DNA of 64,000 bases, taken from Juglans regia. Lineage: Eukaryota > Streptophyta > Magnoliopsida > Fagales > Juglandaceae. Location of the stretch: assembly GCF_001411555.2 (NCBI RefSeq), contig NC_049914.1:15516798-15580797 (forward strand). The letters run 5' to 3'. This document shows, one piece after another, positions 22,030 through 31,575 of this stretch. Numbering within the stretch: the first letter of the stretch is position 1; each line of letters starts with the position of its first letter. The position numbers and the translations under genes are program-made. Below the pieces are notes generated by a model that was not told the origin of the DNA, ran no database searches, and saw only the letters and a list, made by a program, of their open reading frames with translations.

Positions 22030-24104
22030 TGCCTATGCATGCTAGTCATATTTTGTTGGGGAAGCCATGGCAGTATGATAGGAAGGTGATCCACGATGGG
22101 TTAAGGAACATGTACAGTTTTGAAAAAGATGGAAAAACAATCAAACTTGCTCCTTTAACTCCAACACAGGTCCATGGGGATCAATTGAAGCTGAAATGTG
22201 AGGTTGCTCAAAACAGAAAGAGTGAAAATGAGAGTGATAAAAAAAGAATGAGTAAAACTGAGAGTGATCAAAAAAGAAAAAGTGAAAAGGAGATTGAGCA
22301 TACAAGCAAGAGTGAAAGTGAGAATGAGCTGAAAAGCAAGAGTGAAGGTGAGAGTGAAAGTGAAAGTGAGATTGAGCTGAAAAGCAAGAGTGAAGATGAG
22401 ATTGAGAAGAAAAGAAATAGTGAGACCGAAATGGAGAAAGAGAGAAAAATGAGAGAGAAAAAAGAAGAGGGTGAGAATAAGACCTCAAGCACAAGAGAGA
22501 ATGAGTTGAAAAATAATTGTGAGGTCGAGAGTACAAAAAAAAATGAAGAAAAAGAGAGTGACAGAAAACAAGAGAGTAAAAAGAAAAAAGAGTGTGAAAG
22601 GAAAAAAGAGAGTGAAAAAGAAAAAGAGAGTGGAAAGAAAAGAGAGTGTGAAGAAAGTGAGAGAAAAACAAAGAGAAAAGTGAGTTTTTATGCTAAGGCA
22701 AGTCTTAATCCTAACGAACTTGACATATGTTTGCCTAGTATTGTTGTCTCTTTGTTGCAGGGATATGAGGTCGTGTTTCCAAGTGGTGTGTTTAGTGGAT
22801 TGCCACCTATTAGGGAGATAGAGCACTACATTAATTTTATGCCAGGTGCGGCAATTCTTAATCGACCTTTCTTGGAAAAACAAGAATCATTGACACACTT
22901 ACAGGGACAAGATAAGTTGTTGACTAGAATGCATCCTAAGAGGGAGGATTGTATTGGGACTTTTCCTCATGTATTCAAATACACACAAGATATGAAAAAT
23001 TTTGTGGTTGATGCTTTAGCAAGAAGGTATGTCCCTGTCTTCATTTTAGATGCGAAATTGTTGAGATTTGAATATGATAAGGAATTGCATGCTAATAATG
23101 ATGACTTTGCTAGTGTGTATGGAACATGTGAGAATGCATCTTTTGGTAAGTTCTATAAACTAGATTGGTACTTGTTTAGAATGAATAGATTTTGTGTGCC
23201 TACTAGTTTTATGCGTAAGTTGCTTGTGTGTGATGGACATGCTGGTTTGTTGGGTTACCATGGTGTAAGAAAAACTTTTGTTGCGTTGCATGACTGTTTG
23301 TGGGAATACCATTTGCCATTCAAAGACTTGTTGCACGAACGTTTGTGGAAGTATCATTTGTCATTCATTGATGTATTGCATGAACATTTGTGGGAGTATC
23401 ATTTGCCATACATTGACGTGTTGCATGAACGTTTGCGGGAGTATCATTTGCTTTTCATTGAGTTTGCATATAATTGGAGTGGTCATTCTCGTGAAAATAA
23501 GATTTCAGACATGTTGCATAAACGTTTATGGGAGTATCATTTGTCATTCATTGACTTGTTGCATGAACGTTTGCGGGAGTATCATTTGCCATTCATTGAC
23601 TTGTTGCATGAATGTTTGCGGGAGTATCATTTGCCATTCATTGAGCATGCATATTGGAGTGGTCATTTTGGTTCGAGGAAAACTTTAGATGTACTTCATG
23701 AACATTTGTGGGAGTATTGTTTGCCATTCATTGAGTTTACATATAATTGGAGTGTTCATGCTACTACTAAATTTTCACCAATTGAAATTGTTTGTTTACT
23801 TAATCAATTTCCTCCTTCAGATTTAAAGTCTTTACTAGTTGATGACATGAGTAGCTTGGATGGACTATTCCAAATTCTTAAACAAATTAATGAAAATGCA
23901 TATGTAATAGATCTTCCAGGTAAGTATCATGTTTCTACTATTTTCGATGTTACTAACAATTTTCCCTTTGATCCAGGTGGAGATTCGAGGTCGAATCATT
24001 TTGAGGAGAGGGGGAATGATGGGAACCAAGATGTGTCTAGTCTTAAAGATCATTTGCAACTTCCAGATGGGTCAAGAAGATCAATGAGAAAATGCAAGGA
24101 TTGA
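22011..24104 (+). CDS. E5 open N2 polyprotein remnant with 8 integrase-derived repeats
   Basis: This is the longest uninterrupted frame among the non-autonomous copies, about 697 codons. It contains the end of the protease region ([20 protein letters not shown]), a 150-residue Lys/Glu/Ser-rich segment (22,180-22,680), linker [17 protein letters not shown] and RNase H tail VDALARRY. Integrase start [12 protein letters not shown], eight 15-residue repeats, [19 protein letters not shown] and an integrase C-terminal motif [16 protein letters not shown] follow. The frame stops in the LTR at 24,104. No RT, protease active site or integrase catalytic residue is present. The true start is lost. Confidence 0.8.
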   Translation: MVLCDVVPMHASHILLGKPWQYDRKVIHDGLRNMYSFEKDGKTIKLAPLTPTQVHGDQLKLKCEVAQNRKSENESDKKRMSKTESDQKRKSEKEIEHTSKSESENELKSKSEGESESESEIELKSKSEDEIEKKRNSETEMEKERKMREKKEEGENKTSSTRENELKNNCEVESTKKNEEKESDRKQESKKKKECERKKESEKEKESGKKRECEESERKTKRKVSFYAKASLNPNELDICLPSIVVSLLQGYEVVFPSGVFSGLPPIREIEHYINFMPGAAILNRPFLEKQESLTHLQGQDKLLTRMHPKREDCIGTFPHVFKYTQDMKNFVVDALARRYVPVFILDAKLLRFEYDKELHANNDDFASVYGTCENASFGKFYKLDWYLFRMNRFCVPTSFMRKLLVCDGHAGLLGYHGVRKTFVALHDCLWEYHLPFKDLLHERLWKYHLSFIDVLHEHLWEYHLPYIDVLHERLREYHLLFIEFAYNWSGHSRENKISDMLHKRLWEYHLSFIDLLHERLREYHLPFIDLLHECLREYHLPFIEHAYWSGHFGSRKTLDVLHEHLWEYCLPFIEFTYNWSVHATTKFSPIEIVCLLNQFPPSDLKSLLVDDMSSLDGLFQILKQINENAYVIDLPGKYHVSTIFDVTNNFPFDPGGDSRSNHFEERGNDGNQDVSSLKDHLQLPDGSRRSMRKCKD
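22200..22680 (+). repeat. Lys/Glu/Ser-rich coding repeat of E5
   Basis: Approximately 30-bp units encode variants of [10 protein letters not shown] and [11 protein letters not shown]8 has a shorter version (about 40,060-40,290, minus). E7, E9 and E2 have related expanded versions. The charge pattern suggests a disordered or coiled-coil basic/acidic segment. The opposite strand shows spurious Phe/Ser-rich frames. Confidence 0.75.
23283..23758 (+). repeat. E5 integrase-derived 45-bp tandem repeat, 8 units
   Basis: Units run 4 + spacer + 3 + spacer + 1. Examples are [30 protein letters not shown] and [15 protein letters not shown]. Spacers are [16 protein letters not shown] and a 15-residue [15 protein letters not shown]. 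Every unit is in frame without a stop. Confidence 0.87.
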
Positions 24105-24824
24105 TGTAATCCATTTGGGACAAGTTTAGCAAGAGCCCAACATTCAAGATGGGGCTTGAAGGATGAAGATCTAATTTTAATTCATTTGATCAGCTACGGA
24201 AGAGGGCAACGACAAGACTTAAAGGCTTTGGACTCTTGAAGGGTTTCAACTTATTTAATTCATTTAAAGAACTTATTTTATTAGTTTAGAATAATTGAGT
24301 TTATTATGAGAAGGACTTAAGGGAGCCTCTATGCAAGGGCATGTTGGGAAAGTTATTATTTTATTGAACTAGGGTTAGGGTTACTGTAGCCGAGTACTGT
24401 AGCACGGCACTGTAGCCGCGGCACTGTTCATCCAGGGGCACTTTTGGAAGATGGGGGTTTATTTTGGCTAGGGTTTCATTAGGTTTTGCTTTAAATACTC
24501 TATGTAGCCTCATTCTAATCAGATTATGAAGTTTATGAAATTTGATGAATTTATTCATTGTGAGTTGAGTTTTACTCCTCTTGTTCTTAATTGAACTTTT
24601 GAACTTATCAAAGGTAAATCACAACCTTTGTGGCGTTCCTCCTTTGTAATCTGGGTTCTTGAGACGGGTTCTTCAACGGGTCTAGATTTTAATATAATCT
24701 AGGTTCTTGAAACAAGTTCTCATCGGGTCTAGGTTCTCCATCCATTGACTTGATTTTGGCTTTCTTGGGAAGTTTTCAAATTGACTGTGGGTTCAAGGGA
24801 TTTCATTCCCGCGGGTTCATATCA
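24017..24824 (+). repeat. 3' LTR of E5 (A1 type)
   Basis: Starts TGATGGGAACCAAGATG right after the polypurine tract and ends GGTTCATATCA at 24,824. It carries three ACTGTAGC-type motifs at about 24,382-24,425 and TTTAAATACTC at about 24,491. The minisatellite begins immediately after. Confidence 0.88.
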
Positions 24825-24829
24825 CCATG

Positions 24830-25450
24830 AGATGGTGAGATACACCATATCGCGTGTATGCCATAGTGGTGATGCGGCGTAACATGCATGGAGTATATGC
24901 AGAGTGTATTCTATGTAGTGGAGTGACGTACCATATGGCGAGTATGCCATAATAGTGATGTGTCGTAGTGTGTATGAAGGGAGTATACGAGGAGTGTACT
25001 CCATGTGATATGGTGATGCATCATATGGCAGGTATGCCGTAGTGGAGATGTGATATGTATGTGAGGAGTACATGTGGAATGTACTCTATGTGGCGGAGTG
25101 ATGCACCATATGGCAGGGATGCCATAATGGTGATGTGTCGTAGTGTGTATGAAGGGAGTGTACTCCATGTGATATAGTATTGTACCATATGGCGGGTATG
25201 TCATAATGGTTATCTGGTGTGTATGGATGGAGTACATGTGGAATGTACTCTATATGATGGGTGATGCACCATATGACGTGTATGCCATAGTGGTGATGGA
25301 GCGTATGTAAAGGGAGTACGAGTGGAACGTGCTCCATGTGATGGAGTGATGTATCATATGGCAGGTATGCCATAGTGGTGATGTAGTATGTATGAGGGGA
25401 GTATACGTGGAATGTACTCCACGTGGCAGCAACACTCCGTATGGCGTGTC
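24830..25450. repeat. Minisatellite of about 85 bp, 8 copies
   Basis: CCATATGG-type boxes occur at 24845, 24931, 25021, 25106, 25185, 25269, 25354 and 25437, with spacings of 86, 90, 85, 79, 84, 85 and 83 bp. Each unit also has GGTATGCCATAGTGGTGATG and GGAGTGTACTCCATGTG segments. GGAGTACANGTGGAATGTACTCC forms a small inverted repeat. Long minus-strand frames are compositional. The array matches neither the 154-bp satellite nor any other repeat in this window. Confidence 0.85.
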
Positions 25451-25617
25451 ATAGAGATAAGGATGGTTATGTGTTTGATGGGTGTGGAACGTGATGGATA
25501 TTGTCGGGAACTGTGGAACAGTGTCTCGAAGTAGTTATGGCATAGCCTGTAATCTGAGTTGACAAGTGTCACTGTGATGGACTTATGGCTAAAAGTATGG
25601 GAGTGTGTAAAGTTTTC
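25451..25617. other. Unassigned sequence after the minisatellite
   Basis: Short stretch without clear repeats (GTGTTTGATGGGTGTGGAACG and onward) that leads into a family-A leader fragment at 25,618. No coding signal was seen. Confidence 0.3.
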
Positions 25618-26612
25618 CACTAACAACAAAGAGAAGGAAAGTATTTGTTGATTGAGCTTTTATCATCATAGGAGCTGAATACATCTTTCTAGTTGGTATC
25701 TTGTTTTATAATTATTATTTCCCTCGTATAAATTCCTTGAGTCTCGTTTCATTTTATTTATTCCTTGTTTCTTGGATCTATATTACTGGTTGGAATAATA
25801 CAAGATTGTATTGTCTTGATTTAGTTCAATTAGTTCTTAAAGAACTTGAGCGGGCAAACTATTGAGGTAAAAGGTAAGAGAGTGTGAGACTATTATCTGG
25901 AAAAAGCCATGATGGGAACCAAGATGGGCCTGGTCTCAAAGATATGTTGCAAGTTCCAGATGGGCCAAATACAAGTTCATGGGCTTAAATGGTGAAGATT
26001 CAGCTTTGATTCATTTGATAAGCTATGGAAAGGGCAACAACATGACTTAAAGGCTTTGGGCATTTGAAGGCTTTCAACTTATTTAAATCAGTTTAGAATA
26101 ATTGGTTTTCTTATGGGAATGACTTAAGGGGGCCGATGCAAGGGCATGTTGGGAATTGGTTTTCTTACTATAGCGTTACTGTAGCCGCGACACTGTAGAC
26201 GTGGCACTGTTCAAAGTTGCTACATAGTTACAACAAAGAGAAAGAAAGTATTTGTTGATTGAGCGTTTATCATCATAGGAGCTGATTACATCCTTCTAGT
26301 TGGTATCTTGTTTTATAATTACTCTTTCCCTTGTATAAATTCCTTGAGTCTCGTGTCATTTTATTCATTCCTTGTTTCTTTGATCTATATTACTGGTTGG
26401 AATAATACAAGGTTGTATTGTCTTGATTTAGTTCAACTAGTTTTTAAAGAACTTGAGCGGGAAAACTATTGAGGTAAAAGGCAAGAGAGTGCGAGACTAT
26501 TATCGGGAAAAAGCCATTAAGAGTGACATACGAGTGGAGTGCCATTATCGAGTGTATACACGTAAGGAAGTGTTTGAGGTTTTCCACTAACATTGTTTTT
26601 GTGCAGCATATT

Positions 26613-28434
26613 ATGATGTCTCATAGAAGTGACTCATCACCAAAGGGTGTGACAGATAACTCATCCTTTTTGTTGCAAACCATGCAACAACAGTTTGAGC
26701 GGTTGAATTTAGTATTGGGTGAAGTGAAGGATAATATGGATAATCAAGAAGCGGTGATTAGAAATCTGCAAGGTGGGAGAGATAGGAGGCGACGTGAGTC
26801 TAGTGTTAAAAATGGGTATGAGAAAGAAAAGTAAGGTGATGCTCTAGTTACTAGACGTGCGCTCAATACACAAATGAAGATGGATGATATAGAGATATTA
26901 GGTCGTGATTTCTAGCGGTGTGTTTAGTGGATTGCCACCTATTAGGAAGATAGAGCACTACATTGATTTTGTGTCAGGTGTGACAATCCCTACCCGACCT
27001 TTCTTTGAAGAACATGAGTCCTTGACACACTTAAAGGGACAAGGTAAGTTGTTGATTAGAATGCGTGCTAAGCGAGTGGATTGCATTGAGACTTTTCCTC
27101 ATGTATTGAAGTACACACAAGGTATGAAATATTTTGTGGTTGATGCTTTAGCAAGAAGGTATGTCCTTGTCTTCATTTTAGATGCAAAATTGTTAAGACT
27201 TGAATATGATAAAGAATTGTATGCTAATGATGATGACTTTGCTAGTGTGTATGGAACATGTGAGAAAGCGTCATTTGGTATGTTTTATAAACTAGATTGG
27301 TACATATTTAGAACAAATAGATTTTGTGTGCCTACAAGTTTTATGCGTAAGTTGCTTATGTGTCATGGACATGGTGGTTTATTGGGTAACCTTGGTGTAA
27401 GGAAGACTTTTGTTGTATTCCATGAACGTTTTTGGAAATATCATTTGCCATTCAATGACGGGTTACATGAACGTTTGTGGAAGTATCATTTTTCATTCAT
27501 TAATGTGTTGCATGAACGTTTTGTGGGAGTATCATTTGCCTTTCATTGAAGTGTTACATGAACGTTTGTGAAAGTATCATTTGTCATTCATTAACATGTT
27601 GCATGAACGTTTGTGGAACTATTGCTTGCCATTCATTGACGTATCGCATGAACGTTTGTGGAAGCATAATTTGTCATTCATTAACGTATTGCATGAACAT
27701 TTGTGAAAGTATCATTTTTCATTCATTGATGTGTTGCATGAACGTTTGTGGGAGTACCATTTGCCATTCGTTGACGTATCGCATGAACGTTTGTGAAAGC
27801 ATCATTTGTCATTCGTTAACGTGTTGCATGAACATTTGTTGAAGTATTACTTGCCATTGATTGAGTTTGAATATAATTGGAGTGGTAATTTTGGTGTAAG
27901 GAAGGATTTAGATTTGTTTCATGAACGTTTGTGGGAATATATCATTTGCCATTCATTGAATTGTTGCATGGACGTTTCCGGGAGTATCATTTACCCTTAT
28001 TTGAGTGTGCATATAAAATCATCCATACTACTGTTTCTTATTCTCCGTTTGAAATTGTTTATGGTTTTAATCCACTTACTCCTTTAACTTTGATGCTTTT
28101 GCTTGTTAATGATAGGCGTAAATTGAATCAACATTTTCAAATTCTTGAGAAAATTAATGAAAATGCATATAAAATGGATTTTTCTGGTATGTATCATGTT
28201 TCTGCTATGTTAAATGTTACTAACACCTTTCCCTTTGATCCAGGTGGAGATTCGAGGTCGAATCCTTCTGAGGAGAGGAGGGGAATGATGGGATCCAAAG
28301 TGAGTCTAGTATTAAAGATCTTTTACAAGTTCCAGATGGGTCAATCACAAGATCAAGAGCCAAGAGGATCAATGAGGCGATACAATCCACTTGGGACGAC
28401 TCAAGCAAGAGCCCAACTTGTTTACTTCATTTAA
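26613..28434 (+). pseudogene. E6 pol-remnant ORF, multiply broken
   Basis: MMSHRSDSSPKGVTDNSS begins at 26613 after GTGCAG. QQQFERLNLVLGEVKDNMDN follows, then a stop near 26,832. A deletion joins MKMDDIE directly to the pre-RT linker (SGLPPIRKIEHYIDFVSG). The RNase H tail VDALARRY, integrase start MGHGGLLGNLGVRK-like and the repeat array follow. Several units contain TGA or frameshifts. The distal part [20 protein letters not shown] resembles E8 more than other derivatives. The final frame ends in the LTR at 28,434. Confidence 0.72.
27413..27995 (+). repeat. E6 integrase-derived 45-bp tandem repeat, 12 units
   Basis: The longest array in the window. Units 4-6 (27551-27685) and 7-9 (27686-27820) are consecutive 135-bp blocks with the same internal order, and unit 10 starts at 27821. 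The first unit of each block has TGA where others have TGG (HERL-stop-KYHLSFI). One unit has an extra T (HERFV) and another a two-base insertion (EYIICH). Confidence 0.86.
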
Positions 28435-29037
28435 AGGACAAATTTTATTTGTTTAGAATAATTATATTTATTATGAGAAAGACTTAAGGGGGCAAGTTGG
28501 GGAAAGTTATTATTTCTTTTGAACTAGGGTTTTTGGGAAGGCCTTGTATTTTGGCCAATGGCATATTTGAAAAGTTACTTTTTAGGAACTAGGGTTTCAA
28601 GAGGTTACTGTAGCCGAATTACTGTAGCGTCATACTGTAGACGCGGCACTGTTCACTCAGGGGTATTTTTGGAAGATAGGGCAATATTTTGGCTAGGGTT
28701 TAATTAGGTTTTAGTTTAAATACTCTTTGTTGCCTCATGCTAACAAGTTTATGAAATTTGATCTATTTATTCATTGTGAGTTGAGTTTATCTCCTCTTGT
28801 TCTTAATTGAACTTTTGAACCTATCAAAAGTAAGTCACAACCTTTGTGGCGTTCCTTCTTTTATAATCTGGATTCTTGAGACGGGTTCTTCAACGGGTCT
28901 AGATTTTAATATAATTTAGGTTCTTGAAACGAGTTCTCATCGGGTCTAGGTTCTCCATCCATTGACTTGATTTTGGCTTTCTTGGGGAGTTTTCAAATTG
29001 ACTGTGGCTTCAAGGGATTTCATTCCCGCGGGTTCAT
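28286..29037 (+). repeat. 3' LTR of E6, A1/A2 mosaic
   Basis: The first 150 bp and the last 400 bp are A1-like. The middle (about 28,515-28,600: GGGAAGGCCTTGTATTTTGGCC, GTTACTTTTTAGGAACTAGGG) is A2-like. The end GGTTCAT lacks ATCA. Confidence 0.75.
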
Positions 29038-29046
29038 GTTTTCTAT

Positions 29047-29591
29047 TGATTTGATTATGCATTCATGCTTTTACTGCCATGCATGCATCATTAACCTGTG
29101 TGGAAGTTTCCTGCTAACTTGCTGAGATTTGTAATCAAATCTCTCTGTGGTAGTCCCAACTACCATTCCCCCAGAATGGTAGATTTTGTTACAGGATCTG
29201 AAGGAGAATCGAGAATCAACCAACTGGAAATGATCGACTAAACAATAGTGTGACGTAGATGGTAGTACAGTAGTTACCTCATTACTACTTGTATTTGTGG
29301 TGTTGAATCTCCAACACTCTTTTGATCACAACCATTTTGGACTAGGGTTGTGATCTCAGTTGTTTAGTACGTCATTATGTATGAAGTATGTTTTATGTAT
29401 TTGGGATATTTCGGTTTGGTGTGTAGTATAGCTAAAGAAAAAAATTATCCGCTGTGAATTTTGCATAATGCTAGATGCATGTTAGGAATATTGCATCTTA
29501 TATGTCATGAACGGGGGCAGGTAACCTTGTGCTGCATGTCTCGACACTTCAAATGTCCGTCCGATCCCAAGTGGAATTTGGAGGCGTCACA
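29047..29591 (+). repeat. Family-B LTR 3' portion, second copy
   Basis: Colinear with 1,598-2,143 and ends GGAGGCGTCACA. It is immediately followed by AGG and the primer site, which shows that this is the LTR 3' end of a 5' LTR. Confidence 0.8.
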
Positions 29592-29594
29592 AGG

Positions 29595-29606
29595 TGGTAT
29601 CAGAGC
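29595..29606 (+). promoter_or_regulatory. Family-B primer binding site
   Basis: TGGTATCAGAGC, exactly the tRNA-iMet complement, lies 3 bases after the LTR end. Confidence 0.85.
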
Positions 29607-29823
29607 AATCCGTCTCTAGGTTTAAATCCACAAGTTCTTAGAAAATGCACCCAAAAATTAGGCTTGAAATTTTAGTCTTCATTAGGCTTGAATTTGTTGA
29701 ACTATAAGAGATAATATTTGGTTGTAACACGTGTACTCGTGTGATTTAGGAAGTGACATGACTCGAGGTAGAATACCTCAAAACCCTGAGGGAGTCACAA
29801 ATTAGGATAAATAGAATCCCCCG

Positions 29824-29966
29824 ATGGATGGAGGATTAGCTGAAGCTGTACGTTTGCTGACTGACATGCTTAGACAACAACAACATCAACAAGCACATGT
29901 ACCCAGACCTGAAGTCAGGGATTGTCTGTGTGAGAAGTTATTGATCCATCGTTATCCAAAATTTTC
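29824..29966 (+). pseudogene. Family-B Gag N-terminus fragment
   Basis: An ATG-initiated frame (MDGGLAEAVRLLTDMLRQQQ) resembles the start of Del/Tekay-type Gag. It is interrupted after about 48 codons at 29,967 by a family-A LTR start, so the later codons up to TGA at 30,054 belong to the LTR. Confidence 0.6.
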
Positions 29967-30174
29967 TGATGGGAACCAAGATGGGCCTAGTCTTAAAGAT
30001 CATTTACAACTTCCAGATGGGCCAAGAAGATCAAGGAGACAATGCAAGGATTGATGCAATCCACATGGGACAAGTTTAGCAAGATCCCAACATTCAAGAT
30101 GGGGCTTGAAGGATGAACATTCAGTTTTAATTCATTTGATCAGCTACGAAAGAGGGCAACGACAAGACGTAACG
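29967..30174 (+). repeat. A1 LTR 5' fragment
   Basis: Starts TGATGGGAACCAAGATGGGCC and breaks at ACGTAACG, where a minus-strand LTR begins. The start carries the short LTR-encoded tail (LQLPDGPRRSRRQCKD). Confidence 0.8.
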
Positions 30175-30213
30175 TGATATGAACCCGTGGGAATGAATCC
30201 CTTGAACCCACAG
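30175..30213 (-). repeat. LTR edge split by E7 (left part)
   Basis: TGATATGAACCCGTGGG to CCCACAG. This is the first 39 bp of a minus LTR that continues at 34,827 after E7. The last five bases, CACAG, are the left target duplication. Confidence 0.85.
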
Positions 30214-30907
30214 TGATATGAACCCGCGGGAATGAAATCCCTTGAACGCACAATCAATTTGAAAACTCCCCAAGAAAGCCAAAATCAAGTCAATGGATGG
30301 AGAACCTAGACCCGATGAGAACTCGTTTCAAGAACCTAGATTATATTAAAATCTAGACCCATTGAAGAACCCGTCTCAAGAACCCAAATTACAAAGGAGG
30401 AACGCCACAGAGGTTGTGATTTACCTTTGATAAGTTCAAAAGTTCAATTAAGAACAAGAGGAGTAAAACTCAACTCACAATGAATAAATTCATCAAATTT
30501 CATAAACTTCATCAACTGATTAGAATGAGGCTATATAGAGTATTTAAAGCAAAACTTAATAAAACCCTAGATAAAATAAAACCCCATCTTCCAAAAATAC
30601 CCCTGAGTGAACAGTACCGCGGCTACAGTAACTCGGCTACAGTAACCCTAACCCTAGTTCAATAAAATAATAATTTTCCCAACATACCCTTACATAGGCA
30701 TAAACCCAATTATTCTAAGCAAATAAAATAGGTCAGTGAAATTAATTAAATAAGTTGAAAGCCTTCAAGTGTCCAAAGCCTATAAGTCATGTTGTTGCCC
30801 TTTCCATAGCTTATGAAATGAATCAAAGCATAATCTTTATCGTTTAAGCCCTTGAACTTGCAACTTGCAACATATCTTTAAGACTAGGCCCACCTTGGTT
30901 CCCATCA
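30214..30907 (-). repeat. 3' LTR of E7
   Basis: 694 bp, TGATATGAACCC to TTCCCATCA in plus-strand coordinates. It has an 8-bp CTTGCAAC-type duplication absent from its partner. Confidence 0.9.
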
Positions 30908-30921
30908 TTCCCCCTCTCCTC
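30908..30921 (-). promoter_or_regulatory. Polypurine tract of E7
   Basis: The plus strand reads TTCCCCCTCTCCTC directly after the LTR. The minus strand is the same GAGGAGAGGGGGAA as in E1. Confidence 0.87.
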
Positions 30922-31394
30922 AAAAGGATTCGACCTCGAATCTCCACCTGGATCAAAGGGAAAAATGTTAGTAACATTATCATTGATTTCATATGCATTG
31001 TCATTAATTTGTTCAAGAATTTGAGAACATCCATCCAAACTACTCCTGTTGTCAACAGATAAAGACATTAAATCTAAAGGAGTAAATAGATTAAGTCTAT
31101 AAACAATTTCAAAAGGAGAATATAAAGTGGTAGTATGCATGGTCCTGTTATATGCAAACTCTATAAATCCATCCATAACCATAAAAATAGAATTTCTACT
31201 CCTTTCTTTCCTAGGCAGCCCCAAAACAAAGTCCATAGATATGTCTACACATGACTCACTAGGAATAGGTAAGGGCGTATGCAACCCATGTGGCAAAAGT
31301 ATAAATTTGGCCTTTCTGCATGTAATGCACCTGCCACAAATACAATTGACATCTCTCTTCATCTTAGACCAACATAAATGTTCATACAAAATGT

Positions 31395-31575
31395 CTAATA
31401 TTTTCTTGACACCAGAATGACTACTCCAAATATATGCAAACTCAATGAAGGGCAAATGATAGTCCCACAAACGTTCATGCAACACATCAATGAATGGCAA
31501 TTGATACTTCCACAAATGTTCATGCAACACGTCATTGAAAGGCAAATGATATTCCCACAAACGTTCATGCAACAC
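31395..31575 (-). repeat. E7 integrase-derived 45-bp tandem repeat, 3 units
   Basis: [30 protein letters not shown] and VLHERLWDYHLPFIE, then spacer FAYIWSSHSGVKKILD and a final ILYEHLCW leading into a retained zinc-finger half. Among the larger copies this is the shortest array. Confidence 0.85.

Larger units (their letters stand above)
21983..24824 (+). mobile_element. E5: 5'-truncated non-autonomous family-A element (N2 type)
   Basis: It starts within the protease region (TTTTTCAATTGGG), about 15 bp of filler after the pol fragment. It ends with polypurine tract 24003-24016 and 3' LTR 24017-24824 (808 bp). The 5' LTR, leader and Gag start are missing. Confidence 0.83.
25618..29037 (+). 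mobile_element. E6: rearranged non-autonomous family-A element
   Basis: A leader fragment (25618-25909) is followed by an LTR piece (25910-26212). This is cut in U3 at ACTGTTCA and joined to a second copy of the leader (26213-26612) at a short TTCA overlap. Then come the Gag start, an internal deletion removing capsid and protease, pol remnants with 12 repeats, polypurine tract 28270-28285 and 3' LTR 28286-29037. The 3' LTR lacks its last four bases and joins family-B sequence. Confidence 0.8.

Noticed and set aside
22141..22671. A 176-codon Phe/Ser/His-rich minus-strand frame
   Set aside because: Antisense of the Lys/Glu/Ser-rich coding repeat (GAGAGTGAAAAG). The same shadow appears opposite E1, E3, E7, E8 and E9.
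23278..23688. A Cys-rich frame ([14 protein letters not shown] repeats) that resembles a Cys-rich repeat protein
   Set aside because: It is the +1 frame of the 45-bp integrase-junction repeat. Family evidence supports the [14 protein letters not shown] frame instead.
24830..25450. Possible CRISPR-like array of evenly spaced repeats
   Set aside because: Units are wholly tandem and degenerate without unique spacers, and the sequence is plant nuclear repeat DNA.
24822..25629. Overlapping minus-strand His/Tyr-rich frames
   Set aside because: They come from the 85-bp minisatellite and show no domain or start conservation.
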